DNA of 23,264 bases, taken from an uncultured Desulfobacca sp. Lineage in GTDB: Bacteria; Desulfobacterota; Desulfobaccia; Desulfobaccales; Desulfobaccaceae. Below, one piece after another: positions 7,770 to 16,064 of this stretch; within the stretch, counting starts at the first letter, position 1, and every line of letters begins with the position of its first letter. Below the pieces are notes generated by a model. That model searched no databases, had not been told where the DNA came from, and saw only the letters and a list, made by a program, of their open reading frames with translations. Made by a program: the position numbers and the translations under genes. The DNA lies in NCBI GenBank assembly GCA_937958145.1, contig CALGOE010000075.1, positions 1-23,264 of the forward strand, in the 5' to 3' direction.

Positions 7770-10579
7770 GTCAGCAGCTCCCGCAGGAACTGGCCGGTAT
7801 ACGACGCGGTCACCTGGGCCACCTCTTCGGGTGTACCGGCCGCGACAATACGGCCGCCCCGGTCCCCCCCTTCCGGACCCAGATCAAGGATAAAATCTGC
7901 CGTCTTGATCACCTCTAGATTATGTTCGATGACTACCACACTGTTGCCGGCGGCCACCAGGGTATTGAGGACCTGCAGGAGTTTTTCGATATCCGCCAGG
8001 TGCAGGCCCGTCGTCGGTTCGTCCAAAATATAGAGGGTGCGGCCGGTGGCCCGTTTGCTCAGTTCCCGGGAGAGCTTGATCCGTTGGGCTTCGCCGCCGG
8101 AGAGGGTGGTGGCCGGCTGGCCCAACTGCAGGTAGCCCAGGCCTACTTCCACCAGGGTCTCCAGCTTCGCCTTTAACGGCGGAATATCCTGGAAGAATTC
8201 CCTGGCCTGATCCACCGTCATTTCCAGAACCTCGGCGATGTTCCGCCCTTTGTATCTAATTTCCAGGGTGCTGGGATTGAACCGTTTCCCCTGGCACACC
8301 TCGCACTTGACATACACATCCGGCAAGAAGTGCATGGCGATCTTAATAATGCCGTCCCCCTCGCAGTGTTGGCAGCGGCCCCCTTTGACGTTGAAGCTAA
8401 ACCGCCCCGGTTTATAGCCGCGCGCCCGGGCTTCCGGCACCTTGGCAAACAGATCCCGCACCAGGGTGAACAGACCGGTGTAGGTAGCCGGATTGGACCG
8501 GGGAGTGCGGCCGATGGGGCTCTGATCGATGTGAATGACCTTATCGATCTTCTCCAGCCCGCGCAGCTGGTCATAGGGTTCGGGCCGGTCTTTGGCCCGA
8601 TAAAATTTCTGACAGAGACTTTTATAGAGGGTATCCATGATCAGGGTGCTTTTGCCGGAGCCCGAGACGCCGGTGACGCAGGTCATCACCCCCAAGGGCA
8701 GCCGCAAAGTGAGGTTTTGCAGGTTATGGCCCCTGGCCCCCTCCAAAATCAGGAAATCCCGGGGTTGCCGCCGGGGCCGGGGTACTGCGATCTGCCGCAC
8801 CCCGGAAAGATAAAGCCCCGTCAAAGATTCTGATTCCTGGCACAGCCCCGACGGACTGCCGCTGAAGACCACCCGACCGCCGCTGTTGCCGGCCCCCGGC
8901 CCCATGTCGACGACGTAATCCGCCGCCCGGATAGTCTCCAGGTCGTGTTCCACCACAATCACCGTGTTGCCCAGATCCCGCAGGGTCTTGAGGGTGCGCA
9001 ACAGCTGCAGATTGTCCCGTTGGTGCAGCCCGATGCTTGGTTCATCCAGCACATAGAGGACGCCCGTCAGCTTCGAGCCGATCTGGGTGGCCAGGCGGAT
9101 GCGCTGCCCTTCTCCCCCCGAGAGGGTGGCGGTGGTGCGGTTCAGAGTAAGATAGTCCAAGCCGACGTCCAGCAGAAACCCCAGGCGCTCCCTGATCTCT
9201 TTCAGAATGCGGCGGCCGATGGCCATCTGTTGGTCCGTCAGGGTCAGGTGGTCAAACCACTGTTGACACTGTCCCACCGTTAACTGAGTGACCTCGCTGA
9301 TATTGAGGCCGTTCACCTTCACGGCCAGGGCCTCCCGCCGCAATCGACCGCCGCCACAGTCCGGGCAGGGCTGCCGGCTCATGAACCGTTCGATCTCCTC
9401 CCGAATGAGCCCCGAATCCGTTTCCCGATAGCGCCGCTGCAAATTCGGTATAACCCCTTCAAAAGTTCGCTCCTCCGCCACCCGCCGACCGTTGCGTTCA
9501 AAGAGAAAGCGAATGGTCTCGGGGCCCGAACCGTAAAGCAGAATCTGCTGCAATCGGGGGGGCAGTTCCCGAAACGGCGTCCGGATGGAAAAATTGTAAT
9601 GCTGTTCCAGGGCCTCCAACATCTGCTGGTGATACATGGATTGACGGTGGGCCCAGGGCAGGATGGCCCCCTCCCGTATACTGAGCTCGGGATCGGGAAC
9701 AATCAGGTCCGGATCCAACACCAGCTGCGTGCCCAGGCCGCTGCAGGTGGCACAGGCCCCCTGCGGGCTGTTAAAGGAAAACATCTGGGGGGTCAGCTCC
9801 GGATAGCTGATGCCGCAGACCTCACAGGCAAAACGCTCGCTGAAGAGCAGCTCGGCACCATCCACCGGCGCTATCTTGACCACTCCATCCCCCAGACCCA
9901 CGGCCAGTTCCAGAGAGTCCGTCAACCGGGTCTCCAGCCCCGGCTTCACCACGAGCCGATCCACGACCACTTCCAGGGTGTGCCGTTTATTCTTGTCCAG
10001 CACAATGGGTTCGTCCAGGTCGAACAGTTCGCCGTTGACCCGGACCCGGCTGTAGCCCTCCTGGCGCAGCCGCTGCAGCAGCCGCTGGTGCTCCCCTTTT
10101 TTGTTGACGATCACCGGGGCCAGGACCGTGAAACGGGTTCCTGCCGGCAACGCCAGGATCTGCTCCACCATCTGGGGCACGCTTTGGGACGCGATGGGGC
10201 GGCCGCATTGGTAACAATAAGGCGTGCCCAGGCGGGCAAAGAGCAGGCGCAAATAATCGTAGATTTCCGTGGAGGTGGCCACGGTGGAGCGGGGATTCTG
10301 GCTGGACTTGCGCTGTTCAATGGCGATGGCCGGCGACAGGCCCTCGATGATATCCACATCCGGCTTGTCCATCAGTTCCAGGAATTGCCGGGCATAGGCC
10401 GACAGGGACTCCACATAGCGGCGCTGGCCCTCGGCGTAAATGGTATCAAAGGCCAGCGTCGACTTGCCGGAGCCGCTCACCCCGGTGATGACAATGAGAC
10501 TGTTCCGGGGAAGGGCGACGTCGATGTTCTTGAGGTTGTGTTCCCGGGCCCCTTTGATAAGAATCTGTGGTGTGTCCAT
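7766..10579 (-). CDS. uvrA: Excinuclease ABC subunit A
   Basis: UvrA is the damage-recognising ATPase of nucleotide excision repair; a dimer loads UvrB on lesions. The 937-residue length is normal. Two ABC modules are visible: Walker A GVSGSGKST at about 33-41 and again near 650, signature LSGGEGQR and LSGGEAQR, and Walker B LYVLDEPSIGLH and LYILDEPTTGLH. Zinc-binding cysteine pairs (CEVCG...CATC and CQHC...CEVC) lie in both halves. The conserved start region (ILIKGAREHNLKNID) supports the ATG at 10579. It is convergent to rex, and the two stop codons interlock (TAG on this strand at 7766-7768, TAA of rex at 7767-7769), leaving no room for a terminator between them. The upstream gap of 171 bp contains two inverted repeats, listed separately. 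No recognisable LexA box was found. Confidence 0.98.
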   Translation of the reverse strand: MDTPQILIKGAREHNLKNIDVALPRNSLIVITGVSGSGKSTLAFDTIYAEGQRRYVESLSAYARQFLELMDKPDVDIIEGLSPAIAIEQRKSSQNPRSTVATSTEIYDYLRLLFARLGTPYCYQCGRPIASQSVPQMVEQILALPAGTRFTVLAPVIVNKKGEHQRLLQRLRQEGYSRVRVNGELFDLDEPIVLDKNKRHTLEVVVDRLVVKPGLETRLTDSLELAVGLGDGVVKIAPVDGAELLFSERFACEVCGISYPELTPQMFSFNSPQGACATCSGLGTQLVLDPDLIVPDPELSIREGAILPWAHRQSMYHQQMLEALEQHYNFSIRTPFRELPPRLQQILLYGSGPETIRFLFERNGRRVAEERTFEGVIPNLQRRYRETDSGLIREEIERFMSRQPCPDCGGGRLRREALAVKVNGLNISEVTQLTVGQCQQWFDHLTLTDQQMAIGRRILKEIRERLGFLLDVGLDYLTLNRTTATLSGGEGQRIRLATQIGSKLTGVLYVLDEPSIGLHQRDNLQLLRTLKTLRDLGNTVIVVEHDLETIRAADYVVDMGPGAGNSGGRVVFSGSPSGLCQESESLTGLYLSGVRQIAVPRPRRQPRDFLILEGARGHNLQNLTLRLPLGVMTCVTGVSGSGKSTLIMDTLYKSLCQKFYRAKDRPEPYDQLRGLEKIDKVIHIDQSPIGRTPRSNPATYTGLFTLVRDLFAKVPEARARGYKPGRFSFNVKGGRCQHCEGDGIIKIAMHFLPDVYVKCEVCQGKRFNPSTLEIRYKGRNIAEVLEMTVDQAREFFQDIPPLKAKLETLVEVGLGYLQLGQPATTLSGGEAQRIKLSRELSKRATGRTLYILDEPTTGLHLADIEKLLQVLNTLVAAGNSVVVIEHNLEVIKTADFILDLGPEGGDRGGRIVAAGTPEEVAQVTASYTGQFLRELLT

Positions 10580-10615
10580 ACCTTGTTTATGCGGTTACGG
10601 CGCCAGAATCCAGAA

Positions 10616-10634
10616 AGGCACGCCCGCCGTGCCT
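10616..10634 (-). terminator. Hairpin between the E2 gene and uvrA (weak terminator or processing site)
   Basis: A perfect 7-bp inverted repeat (AGGCACG and CGTGCCT, 5-nt loop) lies between the E2 stop and the uvrA start. On the minus strand it is followed only by TTCTGG, so the U-tract is too short for a confident intrinsic terminator. It could attenuate read-through from E2 into uvrA. Confidence 0.3.
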
Positions 10635-10649
10635 CAGAAATCTTCGCCG

Positions 10650-10670
10650 TATCATCAGGTGTTCATGATA
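10650..10670. promoter_or_regulatory. Inverted repeat upstream of uvrA, possible operator
   Basis: Arms TATCAT and ATGATA, 6 bp and perfect, are separated by 9 nt. The site lies about 70 bp before the uvrA start. Spacing and position would suit a repressor, but it does not match any LexA box I know, and 6-bp arms can arise by chance. Confidence 0.25.
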
Positions 10671-10750
10671 TGAGGGAATTTCTGCTAAATTTGCGGACGA
10701 AACCGCTACAGGTGGGTGTTGGCGGCAAGTGGCCAGGACCTCTGCTCCCT

Positions 10751-12040
10751 CTACCCTGCCAGCAGCAAGGCCGGCTCTTCCAGGTAGGCTATAAACTCTT
10801 GCAGAAAGCGGGCCGCCTGGCCGCCGTCCACCACCCGATGGTCAAAGCTCAGGGAGAGGGGCAGGATTTGACGGATAATGATCTGGCCGTCTTGCACCCG
10901 GGGCAAGGCCTGGCTGCGCCCAACCCCCAGGATGGCCACCTCCGGGTAATTCATTATCGGGGTGCCCAAAATACCTCGAATAGCGCCATAATTAGTAATC
11001 GTAAAGGAACCGCCCTGCAGGTCGGCCAGATCGATGCTGCGGTCCCGGGCCTTGGCGGCCAGGGTCTGGATCTCCCGGGCCAGTTCCAGGATGGTCTTAT
11101 CCCCGGCATTTTTAATGACCGGCACCATGAGGCCGGCCGGGGTGTCGGTGGCAATGCCGATATTGTAATATTTTTTCAAGATGATCTCGTCGGCCTCTTC
11201 GTCCAGGACGGCGTTCAGATAGGGATGTTTCTGCAGCGCCGCCACCGCCGCCCGGATAAGAAAGGGCAGGATGGTCAAATGGACGCCCTGGGCCTGAGGC
11301 AGAGCCCTGATCTTGGCCTTCAAGGCCATGAGTTGGGTGATATCGGCCTCATCGGTGGCCGTCACCATCACCGCCGTCTGGTGGGAACGGCTGACATTCT
11401 TGGCCATGGCCTTGCGCAGCCCCCGGAAAGGGACGTGCTCGATATAGCCGTAAAAATCGTATTTCTTGACTTTGCGGGCCGCCGGCGGCGCCTCCGGGAC
11501 TGGAGCAGAGGGCGGTGCCGCCGCCTCGCCGACGGGCGGGGCCGGGACTGCTGCCGCGGCCGGCGGCGCCGGTGCTGCCGCCTCTTGGGCCGCCGCCTGG
11601 CGCACGTCCGTCTCTAGAATCCGCCCTTCCGGACCGCTGCCGGCTATGGTGGCCAGATCCACCCCCAGGTCTTTGGCCAGTTTCCGGACCACCGGCGTTG
11701 CCAGGACCTGCCGGGGAGCAGCCGTCGCCGGTTCCGGCGGCGCCTCCTCCAGCACCCCCACCACGCCCACGCCGACCTGGGGCGCAGGAACCGGTTCTTC
11801 CCCCGGCTCTCCTAAAACCACAAAAACCTCGCCCACATGAATAATATTCCCGGGGGAGAACTTCAGCTGCAGCACAATCCCATCCCTGGGGGCTGGAATA
11901 TCCACAATGGCCTTATCGGTTTCGATGCGGGCCAGCGGCTGGCCCTCCTTGACCTGCTCACCCGGCTGCACCAGCCAGGCCAGCAGTTCGCCCTCGGTCA
12001 GACCTTCGCCCACATCCGGTAATTTGAATTCAAATGGCAT
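10751..12040 (-). CDS. 2-oxoacid dehydrogenase E2 (dihydrolipoyl acyltransferase), no E1/E3 neighbours
   Basis: E2 transfers the acyl group from lipoate to CoA in pyruvate- or branched-chain-type dehydrogenase complexes. The 429-residue protein has one lipoyl domain (2-78) with the lipoyl lysine K43 in ETDKAIVDIPAP. A Pro/Ala linker leads to a peripheral-subunit-binding domain (about 113-148, ATPVVRKLAKDLGVDL...GRILETDV). A second Ala/Pro-rich linker (148-190) precedes the acyltransferase domain (195-429). The active-site motif FDHRVVDGG (H401, D405) is intact. AAGGGGG lies 4 nt before the ATG. No E1 alpha/beta or E3 gene is adjacent: upstream is an unknown protein and downstream is uvrA. Whether it serves pyruvate, acetoin or branched-chain substrates cannot be decided. 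In a strict anaerobe that would use pyruvate:ferredoxin oxidoreductase, such a complex deserves attention. Confidence 0.95.
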   Translation of the reverse strand: MPFEFKLPDVGEGLTEGELLAWLVQPGEQVKEGQPLARIETDKAIVDIPAPRDGIVLQLKFSPGNIIHVGEVFVVLGEPGEEPVPAPQVGVGVVGVLEEAPPEPATAAPRQVLATPVVRKLAKDLGVDLATIAGSGPEGRILETDVRQAAAQEAAAPAPPAAAAVPAPPVGEAAAPPSAPVPEAPPAARKVKKYDFYGYIEHVPFRGLRKAMAKNVSRSHQTAVMVTATDEADITQLMALKAKIRALPQAQGVHLTILPFLIRAAVAALQKHPYLNAVLDEEADEIILKKYYNIGIATDTPAGLMVPVIKNAGDKTILELAREIQTLAAKARDRSIDLADLQGGSFTITNYGAIRGILGTPIMNYPEVAILGVGRSQALPRVQDGQIIIRQILPLSLSFDHRVVDGGQAARFLQEFIAYLEEPALLLAG

Positions 12041-12109
12041 GCCGCCCCCTTTTGGGTTGCCCCCTACCCTGCCAGCGCCAACCGACCCGTCTATCCTCTG
12101 CGGTAAATT

Positions 12110-12931
12110 TCACTCTGCTTCACCTTCCTGGCCGGACTGAGGCCCTAAAAATTGCTCGGCCAGGGCATAGCGGACCTTATTGGCCCTTTGTTCATTATGG
12201 CGGACAATTTCATGCTGCAGCAGCAGGGTCAGATACGACCAGGCAGTCTTCTTATTCAGGCGAAAATGGGCTTCAAAATCCAGGAGGCGGAACCAGCGCC
12301 CCTGGGAATCCAGGAGAAAGGCCAATAACCCTTCCAGGGAGAGCTTGCGGTTGGCCTGCTGCGGCAGAGGCAGCCCCAGCAGGGCAGTCCGTAACGCCGC
12401 CGTGCGAATCTCGCGGCCCTTTGGCGGCGGCGCGGTCGGCACTGCTGCTGGCTCGGACGCCTCGGCGGCCGGCAGCCATTGCCCCTGGAGACGCTGAAAG
12501 TAGTAGCCCACTTCCTGCTCGATAAGCTGGACCAGACGGAAAAACTGCGACAGAGTGATCTGGCCGGCCAGCCGCTGGACGAGAAAATTTTTCACCGCCT
12601 GTTTGACAAAACAGGTCCTTTCCAGCGGCGTGCCTGGGAGGTGTTCGGCCTCAAGGATCACCTGCAGGAACATCCCCGCCACCAAAGTGGTGTCTAAACC
12701 CTGGTCTGTCCTGGCAAGATTCCGGTTCGTCGATCTCCGACTGGCCCAACGGCCCATGGGTAAGAGCAGATCATCGCCGGAAACCTGCTCCCTGGCCGCC
12801 AGATGCACCGGCATGGCCAGCCACAGGGCAAAGTCCTGGTCAAAACCGCCCATCTGCTCCGGGGCCAACTCCTGTAAAACCCCCTGACTCAGGGTCTGGA
12901 TTGCTGCCAAACGGGCTTCTTCGCGAGACAT
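12110..12931 (-). CDS. Unknown protein encoded directly after the sigma-54 regulator
   Basis: I do not recognise this 273-residue protein. It has no signal peptide or membrane helix. The N-terminal half is helical and charged. A Pro/Ala-rich linker (about residues 157-178) leads to a C-terminal segment (about 195-262) that could be a winged helix: LDFEAHFRLNKKTAWSYL and then a strand-like RANKVRYALAEQFL. A DNA-binding or regulator-partner role is possible but not shown. I start it at ATG 12931 because GAGGG lies 5 nt upstream; the longer open frame reaching 13069 overlaps the regulator gene and has no ribosome site. Only 8 bp separate it from the regulator stop, so the two are almost surely one transcript and may work together. 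Confidence 0.75.
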   Translation of the reverse strand: MSREEARLAAIQTLSQGVLQELAPEQMGGFDQDFALWLAMPVHLAAREQVSGDDLLLPMGRWASRRSTNRNLARTDQGLDTTLVAGMFLQVILEAEHLPGTPLERTCFVKQAVKNFLVQRLAGQITLSQFFRLVQLIEQEVGYYFQRLQGQWLPAAEASEPAAVPTAPPPKGREIRTAALRTALLGLPLPQQANRKLSLEGLLAFLLDSQGRWFRLLDFEAHFRLNKKTAWSYLTLLLQHEIVRHNEQRANKVRYALAEQFLGPQSGQEGEAE

Positions 12932-12939
12932 GGCACCCT

Positions 12940-14358
12940 CTATGGTTTCCCCTGGATTTTTCCCATGGTCTCTCCCTGGGAGAAACGGGTAATTTTTTGC
13001 TTTTTGATCTTTTCCACCAAAGTAGTACGGTTCAATTGGAGCAGTTGGGCCGCCTGATTTTTTATCCAACCGGCCTGATCCAAGGCCTTGATGATCAACT
13101 GCCGCTCCAGATCAGAGAGCAATTTCTGCAAGGGCAGGCCGCCCGCGGGTATCTCGGCCTGCCACCAGAGCGTCTCCGCTTGCCGGTGTTGCAGGTGGTC
13201 CGGTAAATCCTTGAGATCCACCACCTCCCCATCGGCTAGGATGACCAGGCGTTCCAGCAGGTTCTCCAGTTCCCGAACATTCCCTGGCCAATGATAATCG
13301 CAGAGGCAGCGCATGGCCGCCGGCGTCAGCCGCTGCACGTTCTTTTTCTTTTTCCGGCTGAATTCCTGGAGAAAATGAGTTACTAACATGGGAATATCGC
13401 TGCGGCGTTCCCGCAGGGGCGGCAGCTCGATCGGAATAACATTGAGCCGGTAATAGAGATCTTCCCGAAATTTCCCGGCTTGGACCAATTGCTGCAAATC
13501 CTGGTTGGTGGCGGCGATGACTCGAATATCCACCTTGATGGTCCGATTGCCGCCAATGCGCTCAAATTGGCGGTCTTGCAAGACCCGGAGAATCTTCACC
13601 TGCAGATTGGGGCTCATATCCCCGATTTCGTCCAGGAAAATGGTCCCGCCGTGGGCCTGTTCAAAACGGCCGATGCGGGTGCGGATGGCATGCGTGAACG
13701 CCCCCTTCTCATGGCCGAAGAGTTCGCTCTCTAATAAATCTTCGGGAATAGCGGCACAATTGACCGGTATGAGGGGGTTGGCCTGACGCTGCCCATGGTA
13801 GTGAATCGCCCGGGCCACCAATTCCTTTCCGGTCCCGGATTCGCCCGTGATCAGGACCGTGCTATCGGTATCCGCCACCTTGCGGATCAGATCAAAGACC
13901 TTGAGCATGGGCTCACTGGTCCCGATGATATTGTCAAAGCCGAATTTTTCCCGCAACTGCTTTTTGAGGCGGATATTTTCCCGCCACAGGCGCTGATGCT
14001 CCAAAGCCCGGGCAATCACCAGGAGGATTTCCTGGGTCTCCACCGGCTTGCAAAGATAATCGAAGGCCCCCAACCGCATGGCATCCACCGCGGTTTTGAT
14101 GGTGCCATACCCGGTAATAATAATACAACTGGTCTCGGGAAAATGCTGCACCAGATAGGTCAGGACTGCCATGCCGTCTATTTCCGGCATGGAGAGATCC
14201 GTCAGCACCACATCATAAATATGGTCCTGGAGGATTTGCAGGGCCTCTCTGCCGTCGGCGCAACTATCCACATCGTAGCCCTCAGCCTGCAAAAGCTCGC
14301 TGAGGTTCTCACGCACAGCACTGGAATCATCTACCACCAGGATGCTGCCTCGGGCCAT
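12940..14358 (-). CDS. Sigma-54-dependent NtrC-family response regulator
   Basis: The 472-residue cytoplasmic protein activates RNA polymerase-sigma54 after phosphorylation. The receiver domain (1-120) has the acidic pocket D10/D11, phospho-acceptor D54, T82 and K104. The AAA+ domain (about 142-380) has Walker A GESGTGKE (172-179), Walker B GGTIFLDEIGD (D243, E244) and an arginine-finger region with PLRERRSDIP. The C-terminal Fis-type helix-turn-helix is in ALDQAGWIKNQAAQLLQLNRTTL. The sigma54-contacting loop reads GAFTHA (219-224) in place of GAFTGA. AAGGA lies 9 nt before the ATG. It has its own promoter (14400-14428) and is followed 8 bp later by an unknown gene. The three kinases at the left of the window are possible partners, but none is adjacent. 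Confidence 0.95.
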   Translation of the reverse strand: MARGSILVVDDSSAVRENLSELLQAEGYDVDSCADGREALQILQDHIYDVVLTDLSMPEIDGMAVLTYLVQHFPETSCIIITGYGTIKTAVDAMRLGAFDYLCKPVETQEILLVIARALEHQRLWRENIRLKKQLREKFGFDNIIGTSEPMLKVFDLIRKVADTDSTVLITGESGTGKELVARAIHYHGQRQANPLIPVNCAAIPEDLLESELFGHEKGAFTHAIRTRIGRFEQAHGGTIFLDEIGDMSPNLQVKILRVLQDRQFERIGGNRTIKVDIRVIAATNQDLQQLVQAGKFREDLYYRLNVIPIELPPLRERRSDIPMLVTHFLQEFSRKKKKNVQRLTPAAMRCLCDYHWPGNVRELENLLERLVILADGEVVDLKDLPDHLQHRQAETLWWQAEIPAGGLPLQKLLSDLERQLIIKALDQAGWIKNQAAQLLQLNRTTLVEKIKKQKITRFSQGETMGKIQGKP

Positions 14359-14399
14359 ATACGGTTGTCCTTTGGAAAGATTATCAGGCAGGTAATTAT

Positions 14400-14428
14400 A
14401 CCATAATGCGAGTTCAACGGGCTGTCAA
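14400..14428 (-). promoter_or_regulatory. Sigma-70-type promoter of the sigma-54 response regulator gene
   Basis: On the minus strand a perfect -35 TTGACA (14423-14428) is followed after 17 nt by TATGGT (14400-14405), which runs into a TATAAT. The start codon lies about 40 bp downstream. Both -10 options are close, and the 17-nt spacing favours TATGGT. Confidence 0.65.
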
Positions 14429-14520
14429 GAATTTGTCGCAGAGTCGAAATAATTGAGGGGCAGAAGGTGGAAGTAAACTTAAAGAGAAATTGTTGCCCAA
14501 TCTCAATCCTTGTTATCCGG

Positions 14521-14550
14521 CCCGGCGGGAAGGGCCTCCATCTCGCCGGG
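14521..14550. repeat. Intergenic inverted repeat, function unknown
   Basis: Perfect 7-bp arms CCCGGCG (14521-14527) and CGCCGGG (14544-14550) flank 16 nt. It lies between the response-regulator promoter and the bidirectional terminator, in a gap without genes (14359-14635). It could be part of a small RNA or only a structured spacer. Confidence 0.4.
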
Positions 14551-14582
14551 AGGAAAGGATTTTTCCAAGGAGGAGACGGAAA

Positions 14583-14617
14583 AAGGCGGCTGCCACATCG
14601 GCAGCCGCCTTTTTTTT
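14583..14617 (-). terminator. Strong, bidirectional-looking terminator of the redox cluster
   Basis: A 12-bp perfect stem AAGGCGGCTGCC, loop ACATC, GGCAGCCGCCTT has an A-run on its left and seven or more T residues on its right. It can therefore end transcription from both strands. It lies 18 bp beyond the stop codon of the DsrK/HdrD-like gene and closes that transcript. Confidence 0.92.
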
Positions 14618-14635
14618 ATCCCAGATCAGGCCAGG

Positions 14636-15961
14636 TTAGACCAGGAATTCCGTCTCATCCCATTCGGGGATATTCACTTCCTTCAGGTCATCGTGGAGAT
14701 AGGTGCGTTCGTTGCGGCAGAGCACGCCCAGGGAGAGGCAGATGATGGTCCAGAGGTGGACCGTGCCCCAATGTTTGGGGGCATGTTCGGCCAGTTCGTG
14801 AATCTGGGAATGGCAGTTGTGGCACGGCGCGATGCAATAATCGGCGCCGGTGGCCACGATCTGGTCCAATTTCTTCTGACCGTAGGCCAAGCGCTCCTCG
14901 GTGTAGCCGCTCTGCAGGAAGCCGCCGCCGCCGCCGCAGCAGTAGTTGTTGGACATGTTGGGAGCCATGTCCACAAAGTTCTCTTCGCCCACACAGGATT
15001 TGACCACAAAACGTAAATCCTGGGCACAGGCGTCACCGAAGCTTTTGCGGATGATGTTGCAGGGGTCTTGGACGGTGAATTTGATCTTGAGGTTTTTGTT
15101 CCAGTCGGAGTTGACCTTCAGCTTCCCTTCCCGGATCCATTTGGCATACCAGGTAAAGATGCTTTGCACGTCAACAGAGGTAGCGATTTTGTATTTTTGC
15201 AGTCCGGCCCGGACCGCGAACGTGATGTGCCCTCACTCGGTGTTGAGGAAGACTTTGCAGCCCAGCTCCTCCGCCTTTCTGATGGATACTTCCGTAATGT
15301 GCTTCCAGGCATCGTCATCGGCCAGGAACATGCAGTAGTTTTCGGCGGCCCAGCCTTTGCTGCCGTAGGTCCAGTCGGCGCCGACGAGGTGCATGATCTT
15401 CCACAAGGGGATCATCTCCTCGGGTTCGTTCACCGGTTCCCGGGAGTTCTGGTTCAGGAAGAAATAAGCGCCCTGTTTGTCAATGGGAGCCTGGATGTTT
15501 TCGAACCCGGGTTGCTCCCGCACGCCTTCTAAGACATCGTTGACAATGAATTCGAAGTCTTCTTCCCGGGCGCCCATAGCGCTGCAGGTATCAGTGCTTA
15601 AGGCCGCGTCGCAGGAGCGCAGGATACCCCGGGGCCGCTGGTCCCGGGGCCAGGAGGCCCGCATGTTGTAGACCAACTGGGGAATGTTGACATTCATGGG
15701 GCAGGCATGGACGCAGCGTGTGCACATGCTGCAAAACCAGGCCCAGGGCGTCTTTTTCAGTTCCTCATCCATGCCCAGGGCCGCCATGCGCACCACTTTG
15801 CGGGGATCCATGCCCGCCAAGCCGGTGGCCGGGCACCCTGCGGCGCAGGTCCCACAGGTCAGACAGGCATTGAGATTGCCGCCATCCGGCAGCTTCTCCA
15901 TGACAATGTCTTTGAAGGACTTGCCCTCTCGCTTGGTTAACACTAAAGGTTCATCTGCCAT
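14636..15961 (-). CDS. DsrK/HdrD-like Fe-S oxidoreductase, selenoprotein (UGA-coded Sec243)
   Basis: The gene reads as one 441-codon frame interrupted by a single TGA (15233-15235). The N-terminal part is HdrC-like, with two [4Fe-4S] motifs: C33/C36/C39/C43 and C77/C80/C83/C87. The C-terminal part is HdrD/DsrK-like and has a CCG domain with C301, CCGGGGG (341-347) and C380/C383 (PCHNC). The TGA falls in FLNTE-U-GHITF, where DsrK-type relatives have ECGH. A hairpin with a GGC loop starts 15 nt later, so selenocysteine is far more likely than a nonsense mutation. It would pass electrons to or from a disulfide, quinone-module or thiol partner; the actual partner is unknown. The ATG has AAGGA 7 nt upstream and its own promoter at 16025-16053. 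It lies directly behind metF. Standard callers will split it into pieces ending at 15233 and starting near 15169. Confidence 0.9.
15199..15217 (-). promoter_or_regulatory. Bacterial SECIS-like hairpin for Sec243
   Basis: On the coding strand, GCGGTCCG-GGC-CGGACTGC forms an 8-bp stem (one G·U pair) with a three-base GGC loop. The stem begins 15 nt after the UGA and the loop 23 nt after it. This fits the bacterial SECIS model: a hairpin just downstream of UGA, with a small apical loop that has G in its first two positions, bound by SelB. Confidence 0.85.
15233..15235 (-). other. In-frame UGA recoded as selenocysteine in the DsrK/HdrD-like gene
   Basis: The TGA is the only stop in an otherwise continuous 441-codon frame. 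The translated protein continues without loss of homology on both sides. It sits at a conserved Cys position (ECGH motif). A SECIS-like hairpin follows at the right distance. Confidence 0.88.
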
Positions 15962-16024
15962 AGTATCATCCTTACGTAAAAATTTCTCGGGTACGTTACC
16001 TTTGCCGAAATTTTGTCTATAACC

Positions 16025-16053
16025 ATTATAGCGCGTTTTTCCGGCAAAGTCAA
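16025..16053 (-). promoter_or_regulatory. Sigma-70 promoter of the DsrK/HdrD-like selenoprotein gene
   Basis: On the minus strand TTGACT (16048-16053) is followed after exactly 17 nt by a perfect TATAAT (16025-16030). The start codon lies about 64 bp downstream. The gene can therefore be expressed apart from the hdrA-metF transcript. Confidence 0.82.
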
Positions 16054-16064
16054 TGGTAATCGGG

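Noticed and set aside
9599..11617. 672-residue plus-strand open frame across uvrA and E2
   Set aside because: It is antisense to two clearly recognised genes, has low-complexity composition and no family motif.
10751..12076. 13-bp direct repeat CTACCCTGCCAGC at 10751 and 12064, flanking the E2 gene
   Set aside because: A few 13-bp repeats are expected by chance in 23 kb, one copy includes the E2 stop codon, and no transposase or other mobile signature is present.
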